Source: Streptomyces rishiriensis
GTDB taxonomy: Bacteria; Actinomycetota; Actinomycetes; Streptomycetales; Streptomycetaceae
Direction of reading: 5' to 3'
Assembly: GCF_003112535.1 (NCBI RefSeq)
Contig: NZ_BEWA01000005.1
Span: 1 to 43,917, forward strand
Length of the DNA stretch: 43,917 nt
The notes under the pieces were generated by a model. It saw only the letters and a list, made by a program, of their open reading frames with translations. It was not told where the DNA came from and made no database searches. Both the position numbers and the translations under genes were made by a program. Positions 35,159-41,831 of the stretch are shown here, piece by piece. Positions within the stretch are counted from its first letter, which is position 1, and each line of letters opens with the position of its first letter.

Positions 35159-38100
35159 TCACCGTGCCCTTGTCCGGCCCAGGCCGCCGGGAACGCTGTC
35201 GACGCGGAAGCTGTAGGACCCCGATCCGACCTCGAAGACGGCGGCCCCGCCCTCCATCCGGAGGAACCGGACTCCCCTGGCGCCGAGGGCCGGCCGGCCG
35301 CCTTCGGTGACCGCCCAACGGTTCCCGGACGGCACGTGGACCTCCGCGACCGTGTTGACCGGAACCGTCACCTTCAGAGCGAAGGCGCCGTCCTCGGTGT
35401 TCCAATGCGACGACAGAAGGCCGTAGACGGTCCTGAGGCTTCCGGAGCCCTCCGTCAGGCTTCCGCCGGGCGCCGGCGCGATCCGGGAGCGCTTGTAGCC
35501 GGGCTCGATCGCGGAGAGGCCGCCGATGTTCCGGAACATCCAGTCGCCGACGGCGCCGTAGGCGTAGTGGTTGAAGGAGTTCATCTCGACCGGGCCGAAG
35601 CTGCCGTCCGGCATGATCGAGTTCCAGCGCTCCCACATGGTGGTGGCGCCGCTGACGACCTCGTAGCCCCACGACGGGTAGTCCTTGTGCAGCAGCATCT
35701 TGTACGCCAGGTCGTCCCGCCCGATCCTGCTCAACGCGGGCAGCAGCAGCGGAGTGCCGATGAATCCGGTGCGCAGGTGGTGGTCGGTGAGCGCCAGTTT
35801 GGCCGTGAACTTCTCGCCGACCTTCGCCACCAGCGCGGGGTCCGCGACGAGGTCCATGGCGAGGGCCATCGCGTACCCCGTCTGCGAGTCGCCCTTCACG
35901 ACGCCGTCGGCTGCGACGTAGGCCTCGGTGAAGGCGGCGCGGACGTCGGCGGAGAGCTTGCGGTAGTCGGCGGCGGCCGCCTCGTCCCCGAGGGCCTTGG
36001 CGACCTCGGCCATCATGCGGGCGTCCTCGGCGTAGTAGGCGGTGCCCAGGATGCCCTGTTCGGTCGGGTCGTCGAGGTTCAGCCAGTCATTGGTGAAGAA
36101 GGTGGTGCGGCCGGGCTCCAGCAGGTCCGGTCCGGCGCTGTCGCGCACGAACTGGAAGAACTTCCGCATGGCGGGGTAGTTCTCGCGCAGGATGCGGGTG
36201 TCGCCGTAGGAGTGCCACACGTGGTAAGGCACGGTGATCATCACGTCGTCCCAGCCGACGCCGCTGTCGCCGAACTGCCCCTGTGGGGACGGTACGACCG
36301 CGGGCAGGTCACCGTCGGGGTACTGGGAGTTGCGTACGTCAGCCATCCAGTGGGACAGGAAGGCACGGGTGTCGACCAGATAGTTGGCCGTCGGCGCGAA
36401 CAGGCTGATGTCTCCCGTCCAGCCCAGGCGCTCGTCGCGGGCGGGCGTGTCGGTGGGAACGGAGAGGAAGTTGCCTCGCTGGCTCCAGGAGATGTTGCTC
36501 ACCAGTTGGTCGAGCATGCCGTCCGAGGTCTTCAGAGTGCCGGTGGCGGCGAGGTCGGATCCCCATACGACGCCCTTGACGTCGGAGAGCGCGGGAGGCG
36601 CGGTCACCCCGGTGATCTCGATGTAGCGGAACCCGTGCTGGGTGAACGTGGGCTCGTACGTCACCGTTCCGGACGCGGCGAACGTGTAGCGGTCGGTGAC
36701 CTTGGCCGTGCGGAAGTTGTCGGTGTAGAGGGTGCCGTCCTTGTTGAGCACCTCCGCGTAGCGGATCCTGACGGTCCGGCCGGCGGAGCCGGTGAGGGTC
36801 AGCCGCGACACGCCGACCATGTTCTGGCCGAGGTCGTAGACGTAGGCACCGGGGGTGGGCTCGGTCGTCTTCCGGGCCTTGAGCACCTGGGTCCGGCGCA
36901 CCGGCTCGTCGCTCTGCGGGACCAGCAGGGCGGTGCGCGACTCCAGGCTCGTGGCGGGTGCCCACTTCGCGTCGTCGAATCCCGGCCGGCTCCAGCCCGA
37001 CGGCTCCAGCCGGGCGTCGTAGGTCTCGCCGTCCTGCAGGTCGGCCTTTGCGTAGGGCCCCTCGGAAGCCTTCCAGGAACCGTCCGTCGCGACCCACTGG
37101 ACGGAGCCGTCGGTGTAGGCGATGCGTATCTTGGCCACCAGAGCGGGGGTGTCGCCGTACTGACGGCTCCAGCCGATCCCGACCTTGCCGGCCCACCAGC
37201 CGTCCGCCAGGGAAGCGCCGATCGCGTTGTCGCCGTCGTCGAGCAACTCGGTCACGTCATAGGTCTGGGACTGGATGCGCTTGCGGTAGTCCGTCCAGCC
37301 CGGGGCGAGTACCTGGTCGCCGACCCGCTCGCCGTTGAGCTCCAGCTGATAGATCCCCAGCGCCGAGGCGTAGACCCGTGCGGAGGCGACCTTCTTGCCG
37401 GCCACGGTGGCGAAGTCCTTGCGCAACAAGGGCAGCGGACGGGCCGCGGGGGCGTACAGGGCGTCCGTGGTGCCGGACACCACCAGGGCGGAGTCGACGA
37501 TGTCCCCGCCGGTGAACGGGTTGCGTCCGGAGGCGAAGTCGGTGTTCAGCAGCGGCCGGCCGTCGGCACCGGTCACGACGGCGTCGTAGACCGTGCCGCG
37601 TTCACCGCAGCACGCGTGCGTGCGGAAGCCGATGTAGCCCTTCGTGAACGTGGAGTCGGTGAAGGTGTTGACCGGTTCGCCGTCGAGGATCGTGCTGATG
37701 GTGCCGCCCGCCACGTCGTAGCGGACGGTGTGCCGGCCGGTGAGCAGGCCCGCGTCGGTGAATCCGTACGGCGCGAGATCCACCTCCCGAACAACCGAGT
37801 AGCTGCCGTTGACCTGCTTGTGCAGTCTCAGCGTCGGGGTCGGACCCGTGACGTTGAACTGCCACATGTAGCCGTTGTTCCCGTCCGGGGCGCGCAGGAA
37901 CATGCCGAACGCCGCGCTGTCGAGCTTGAACCGGACCGTGGCCGTGTAGTCGGTCCACTTGTCCAGCTCGCTCGGAGCCGCCGCGCGCGTGACCCACTGG
38001 GCGCCGTCCCAGTCGCCGGCGTGCAGCAGACCGGTCTCGAAGTACGCGTCCGCGCTCCACCGGGTCGCGGCTCCCCTGTCGTCCCAGGCCCGAACGCGCC

Positions 38101-38470
38101 AGTAATAGCGCGTGGCCGCCTCGAGGCCGGGACCGCCGTACCTGACGTCGAGCTGGCGGTCGGAGGCCACCCGGCCAGAGGACCACACGTCGGCAGACCT
38201 CGGCGTGCGCCCGACCTGGATCTCGTAGGCCTTCTGCGACGTCGCCCGGCGGGCCGAGGCCGACTGCCAGCCGAAGACCGGGTCCTCTCCGCTGATGCCC
38301 AGCGGGTTCACCCGGCCGTTGGTGGTCAGAGCCCGTACGGCGAACGGCGCGTCCGGCGCCGCGGCGGTCGCGGGGGACGCCGAGTCCGGCAGGACCGTCA
38401 CTCCTGCGACCACCGCGCATATGACGAAGCCTCTGAGGAGACCGGACAGGAACGAGCGTTTGCGGAGCAC
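35159..38470 (-). CDS. Secreted GH78 alpha-L-rhamnosidase, 1103 aa
   Basis: Hydrolyses terminal alpha-L-rhamnose from glycosides outside the cell. A signal peptide is clear (Arg/Lys n-region, hydrophobic stretch, SPATAAAPDA cleavage area near residue 38). The fold runs through N-terminal beta-sandwich domains (including SARVYASALGIYQLELNGER, typical of the family), an insert around residues 160-330 likely to be a rhamnose-binding CBM67-like domain, the (alpha/alpha)6 catalytic domain, and a C-terminal beta domain. The general acid is the Glu of DERLGWTGD near residue 680 and the base is the Glu of MWERWN near 945. GTG start with GGAG 5 nt upstream. It has its own promoter and operator and is catabolic rather than part of the ansamycin pathway. 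Confidence 0.95.
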   Translation of the reverse strand: MLRKRSFLSGLLRGFVICAVVAGVTVLPDSASPATAAAPDAPFAVRALTTNGRVNPLGISGEDPVFGWQSASARRATSQKAYEIQVGRTPRSADVWSSGRVASDRQLDVRYGGPGLEAATRYYWRVRAWDDRGAATRWSADAYFETGLLHAGDWDGAQWVTRAAAPSELDKWTDYTATVRFKLDSAAFGMFLRAPDGNNGYMWQFNVTGPTPTLRLHKQVNGSYSVVREVDLAPYGFTDAGLLTGRHTVRYDVAGGTISTILDGEPVNTFTDSTFTKGYIGFRTHACCGERGTVYDAVVTGADGRPLLNTDFASGRNPFTGGDIVDSALVVSGTTDALYAPAARPLPLLRKDFATVAGKKVASARVYASALGIYQLELNGERVGDQVLAPGWTDYRKRIQSQTYDVTELLDDGDNAIGASLADGWWAGKVGIGWSRQYGDTPALVAKIRIAYTDGSVQWVATDGSWKASEGPYAKADLQDGETYDARLEPSGWSRPGFDDAKWAPATSLESRTALLVPQSDEPVRRTQVLKARKTTEPTPGAYVYDLGQNMVGVSRLTLTGSAGRTVRIRYAEVLNKDGTLYTDNFRTAKVTDRYTFAASGTVTYEPTFTQHGFRYIEITGVTAPPALSDVKGVVWGSDLAATGTLKTSDGMLDQLVSNISWSQRGNFLSVPTDTPARDERLGWTGDISLFAPTANYLVDTRAFLSHWMADVRNSQYPDGDLPAVVPSPQGQFGDSGVGWDDVMITVPYHVWHSYGDTRILRENYPAMRKFFQFVRDSAGPDLLEPGRTTFFTNDWLNLDDPTEQGILGTAYYAEDARMMAEVAKALGDEAAAADYRKLSADVRAAFTEAYVAADGVVKGDSQTGYAMALAMDLVADPALVAKVGEKFTAKLALTDHHLRTGFIGTPLLLPALSRIGRDDLAYKMLLHKDYPSWGYEVVSGATTMWERWNSIMPDGSFGPVEMNSFNHYAYGAVGDWMFRNIGGLSAIEPGYKRSRIAPAPGGSLTEGSGSLRTVYGLLSSHWNTEDGAFALKVTVPVNTVAEVHVPSGNRWAVTEGGRPALGARGVRFLRMEGGAAVFEVGSGSYSFRVDSVPGGLGRTRAR

Positions 38471-38494
38471 GGCATCTCCAGGTCTCCAGGTTTT

Positions 38495-38506
38495 TGAATC
38501 GTTTCA
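38495..38506. promoter_or_regulatory. LacI-family-type operator
   Basis: On the minus strand this reads TGAAACGATTCA, a near-palindrome with the central CG typical of LacI-family sites in actinomycetes. It lies between the predicted transcription start and the rhamnosidase GTG, a position suited to repression. Confidence 0.55.
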
Positions 38507-38524
38507 GTAGCTCGAATTTCGGGG

Positions 38525-38554
38525 ACCATACTCAAGTTGTTAGGGACGCGTCAA
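38525..38554 (-). promoter_or_regulatory. Promoter of the rhamnosidase gene
   Basis: TTGACG (-35, 38554-38549), 18-nt spacer, TATGGT (-10, 38530-38525), on the minus strand. It sits in the 304 bp divergent gap 38471-38774, in which I see no clear promoter for the phosphoesterase gene on the other side. Confidence 0.6.
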
Positions 38555-38774
38555 GAAGCGGAACACAGACTGCCGCCACTCGGACGGCGCCCCGATGGCG
38601 GCCCAGGCCGTGGCGGGTGCGTGCCGTGGCAGGTGGTTACGGTGGAGTCCTGCGATCCCGCGGAGAGACTTTTCGCCCCAACGGGACGGCGTCCCTGCGT
38701 GAACGCCGGTCCGGCCGCCTCAAGGGCAACCGGATAGAGTGCGCGGGACGACAGCCTGGTCAGGGAGGGGAAAC

Positions 38775-39995
38775 GTGACCGACACCAACGACACCCGACC
38801 CGCCGACGATGAAGCGCAAGCGGCGCGGCAGAGCCGACTGCACCGTCTGATGCGCTACCTCCCCCTGATCGCCCCCGTCCTGCTGTGGACCGTGCCCTGC
38901 TGGGCGCTCCTGTACACCGGCCAGCACTGGTCGCTGCCCGTCACGCTGGTCGGCACCGTCCTCTTCGCCCTCGGTCTCATCGGTATGCCGCTCGCCATGG
39001 TGCGCGGCCACGGCCGACGGCAACAGGACCGGGCCGCGATCGTCGGTGACACCCTGCTGGGCATCAGTTGGGTTCTGTTCACCTGGTCCGTTCTGCTCGG
39101 CGTCCTGCTGCGGCTCGCCCTGACCGTGGCCGGCGTCGAGGACGGTCAGGGGCGGGCCAGGATCGTCACGTGGGCCGTCCTCGGCGTGACCGCCGTCCTG
39201 CTCGTCTGGGGGTACGCCGAGGCCCGCCGCGTGCCACGCGTGCGCCGGCTCGACGTGCCGCTCCCGCGGCTGGGCGCCGGGTTGGACGGCCTCCGCGTCG
39301 CCCTCATCACCGACACCCACTACGGCCCGCTCGACCGCGCCCGCTGGTCGGCGCGGGTGTGCGAGACGGTGAACACCCTGGAAGCCGACCTGGTCTGCCA
39401 CACCGGCGACATCGCGGACGGCACCGCCGAACGCCGCCGCGCCCAGGCCGTCCCGCTCGGCACCGTGCGGGCCACCCGGGCCCGGGTCTACGTCACCGGC
39501 AACCACGAGTACTACAGCGAGGCCCAGGGCTGGGTCGACCTGATGGACGAACTCGGCTGGGAGCCGCTGCGCAACCGTCATCTGCTGCTCGAACGCGGTG
39601 GCGACACTCTCGTGGTGGCCGGCGTGGACGACGTCACCGCCGAGTCCTCCGGCCTGGCGGGCCACCGCGCCCACCTCCCCGGAGCCCTGAACGGCGCCGA
39701 CCCCGACCTGCCCGTCCTGCTCCTCGCACACCAGCCCCAGTTCATCGACCGGGCAGCAGCCGCCGGCATCGACCTCCAGCTCTCCGGCCACACCCACGGG
39801 GGCCAGATCTGGCCCTTCCACCACCTGGTCCGCCTCGACCAGCCCGCCCTCGCCGGCCTCAGCCACCACGGCGCCCGCACGCTTCTCTACACCAGCCGCG
39901 GCACCGGCTTCTGGGGGCCGCCGTTCCGCGTCTTCGCCCCCAGCGAGATCACCCTGCTCGTGCTCCGCTCCGCCCACGCGCCCGCCTCGACGTAG
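38775..39995 (+). CDS. Membrane-anchored calcineurin-like metallophosphoesterase, 406 aa
   Basis: The N-terminal about 150 residues contain four predicted membrane segments (for example LPLIAPVLLWTVPCWALL and ILGISWVLFTWSVLLGVLL-like stretches). The remainder is a metallophosphoesterase domain with all five blocks: DTHYG, GDIAD, GNHEYY, AHQP and GHTHGGQ. The architecture matches YkuE/YaeI-like membrane phosphoesterases; the substrate is unknown, and phospholipid-type substrates are one possibility. The GTG at 38775 has GGGAGGGG 4 nt upstream and gives a sensible hydrophilic N-terminus; an ATG 36 nt earlier lacks a good site. Divergent from the rhamnosidase gene. No sign of a role in the cluster. 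Confidence 0.9.
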   Translation: MTDTNDTRPADDEAQAARQSRLHRLMRYLPLIAPVLLWTVPCWALLYTGQHWSLPVTLVGTVLFALGLIGMPLAMVRGHGRRQQDRAAIVGDTLLGISWVLFTWSVLLGVLLRLALTVAGVEDGQGRARIVTWAVLGVTAVLLVWGYAEARRVPRVRRLDVPLPRLGAGLDGLRVALITDTHYGPLDRARWSARVCETVNTLEADLVCHTGDIADGTAERRRAQAVPLGTVRATRARVYVTGNHEYYSEAQGWVDLMDELGWEPLRNRHLLLERGGDTLVVAGVDDVTAESSGLAGHRAHLPGALNGADPDLPVLLLAHQPQFIDRAAAAGIDLQLSGHTHGGQIWPFHHLVRLDQPALAGLSHHGARTLLYTSRGTGFWGPPFRVFAPSEITLLVLRSAHAPAST

Positions 39996-40009
39996 GAGTA
40001 CCGGGCGGG

Positions 40010-40324
40010 GCCGGAGCCTCCCTCCGGAACTGCAGCGGATCGGACGGGTCGACGACGGTCCCGGCGAGGCCGACGGCGCCGTCGAGGGCGCGACCGCTGA
40101 GCATCCGGTGGGGGCCCCTCTTTGGCCTGCTCCACTTTGGCCTGCTCCACCGGTATGACGTCACCGCCCCTGAACTCCTTGTCGCCGACGGGCTCGTCCA
40201 GCATCCTCGCCACCTCGACCACCGGAACTCCGGTGGAGACCTCGGCCTCCTCCGGGAGGTTGTCCAGGTAGACGTCGTCCTCGATGAGCACGAGATCCAC
40301 GATGCGGCGGGCAGCTATGGGCAT
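40010..40324 (-). pseudogene. Possible frameshifted gene remnant of unknown function
   Basis: Within the 509 bp gap 39996-40504 two adjacent minus-strand frames look protein-like. One, from 40324 to about 40120, contains RRIVDLVLIEDDVYLDNL and VPVVEVARMLDEPVGDKEF. The next, from about 40119 to 40014, continues as LSGRALDGAVGLAGTVVDPS in another frame. Joining them requires one shift near the G5C4 run at about 40110-40118. I do not recognise the family. It could be a decayed gene, a sequencing indel, or chance; the composition of the first part (acidic and Val-rich rather than Arg/Pro-rich) is why I list it. Confidence 0.3.
40121..40150. repeat. 15-bp perfect tandem duplication
   Basis: TTTGGCCTGCTCCAC occurs twice in a row. 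On the minus strand it encodes VEQAK-VEQAK in the possible gene remnant and lies next to the suspected frameshift. Confidence 0.85.
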
Positions 40325-40504
40325 CACCGGCCATGGCGGGCGCTGCCCACCACGTCCGCGCCGCCCGTGACACGGCATCGTCGAGGCCTTTGCCGCAGCA
40401 GGAGTCCCGTGCCGGGCCGACGGCGGAACGGCGGAGCAGCCGGGACGGTGGAACGGCTTTCAGCAGGGCGACGCATGAACCATTGGGCTCATGCCAATAA
40501 CCTT

Positions 40505-41800
40505 TCAGTGCAGCAGAGTTCGCCAGTGGGCCAGGCGTTCGCGGCACTCAGCAGTGAATTCGTGCTCCGGCCCCAGCGACTGTTCGAAGTCGGTCAGGAC
40601 CGATTCCAACTGCTCGACAGCGTCAGGTATGTCGCCCCCGACCGCAGCCCAATGTGCGGCGCGGCTGCGGCAGTTCAGTGTGACGGAATCGGTTGCGCCC
40701 CGCACGCGGGTGCTGATCCCGACGAGCTCTCGGAGTTGGCAGAGGGCATCGGCGGGGCGGCCGGCCATTCCGGTCCAGGTGGCCAGACGACGGCGGAATC
40801 TGATGGCGTCGGAGTCCCACTCGGTGTTGATGCGGGTCCGCTCGTCGACGACCTCTCGCAGAAGGCGTACCGCCTCTTCCGGGTCGCCCGCGCGACCGGT
40901 GCAGCTGGCCAGTTCTGAGCGCAGGTAGAGGTGCTGACCACAGGTCAGACCGTGGTCCTGCTCGGCCTCCGAGAGCAGGTCCCGCCAAAGAGCGATGGCT
41001 GTCGTGAAATCACCGGCTCGGGCTGCGGTGTCCGCCTGTCTGGCCTGAATGCCTCGGCGCAGTTGGCTTTCCGCCAGGATGTCCGGGTCGTTCAGCAGCT
41101 CATGCAGCAATGCGCGGGCCATCTCGCCGTTCCCCGACTTTTCGAGAGCCTCAGCGTGGCCGGCCCGGCAGTTGAGCGTCCAGCGGTAGGCCGCGCCCGC
41201 GAATTCCGAGTAGGCGAGCGCGAGTCGCCGGAAGTCCTCCGCAGCAGAGGCCGGGTCCAGCGCCTCCCGGAAGCAGGCGAGGTCCCGACGGATCTTCAGC
41301 ACGGGAAAGGAGGGATCCCCACAGACCCGTCTGGCTGTCGCCAGTGTCCGCTCCGACAGGACGATGGCAGCCCGCGTATCACCGCTGTGATGGGTGTGCC
41401 AGGCGATCAGCATCGTGGCTTTCAGGGTGTCCGGGTGTTCCGGACCAAGGCGCAGGGAACGCTCTTGTGCTTCCTCGGAAGTGAATCGCAGAGCCGACGC
41501 GTGCCCGTGCCGGGCCGCGAGCACGTAGGACAGCATGCTCAGGGCGTAGTCGCGGCGATCGGGCTCGGGGTGGTCCAGTGCGCGTCGGAAGGCGGCTTCC
41601 GCCTGGTCGAACAGATACCAGCCCCACGCCGCGTCGGCGAGGTCGATCGCCTCGTCCTGGGTGGCGAAGGCGACGAGGGCATCGACGGCTTCCGGTGGGG
41701 GCACGCTCTTGGGCAGAGCAAGGTGCTGGGGCGCCCTCGCACTCGCCGAAGGCGAGCTGTCCCAGGGCGAGCCCACGGAGGCCGAACCGCTCGCGGGCAT
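40505..41800 (-). CDS. Tetratricopeptide-like repeat protein, about 431 aa, function unknown
   Basis: An all-helical protein made of repeating units of about 40-50 residues with TPR-like pattern, such as QAEAAFRRALDHPEPDRRDYAL, LGPEHPDTLKATMLIAWHTH, LASCTGRAGDPEEAVRLLRE and LGPEHEFTAECRERLAHWRT. The LGPEHPDTL-type signature is common in actinomycete TPR regulators and NB-ARC/TPR proteins, but no ATPase or DNA-binding domain is present here. The ATG at 41800 was chosen because the frame upstream overlaps the preceding gene and reads as noise; its ribosome site is weak, so coupling with the upstream gene (stop 31 nt before) is likely. It may act as a protein-protein adaptor for that neighbour. 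No function can be assigned. Confidence 0.75.
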   Translation of the reverse strand: MPASGSASVGSPWDSSPSASARAPQHLALPKSVPPPEAVDALVAFATQDEAIDLADAAWGWYLFDQAEAAFRRALDHPEPDRRDYALSMLSYVLAARHGHASALRFTSEEAQERSLRLGPEHPDTLKATMLIAWHTHHSGDTRAAIVLSERTLATARRVCGDPSFPVLKIRRDLACFREALDPASAAEDFRRLALAYSEFAGAAYRWTLNCRAGHAEALEKSGNGEMARALLHELLNDPDILAESQLRRGIQARQADTAARAGDFTTAIALWRDLLSEAEQDHGLTCGQHLYLRSELASCTGRAGDPEEAVRLLREVVDERTRINTEWDSDAIRFRRRLATWTGMAGRPADALCQLRELVGISTRVRGATDSVTLNCRSRAAHWAAVGGDIPDAVEQLESVLTDFEQSLGPEHEFTAECRERLAHWRTLLH

Positions 41801-41831
41801 TCTCTGCGGCGTCGATGACGTGGAACGCGTG

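Noticed and set aside
34670..38497. Open frame of 1275 codons on the plus strand opposite the rhamnosidase gene
   Set aside because: The minus strand encodes a complete secreted GH78 enzyme; the plus frame has no motif.
38760..39977. Open frame of 405 codons on the minus strand opposite the metallophosphoesterase
   Set aside because: No motif; the plus-strand frame has all five phosphoesterase blocks and a good start.
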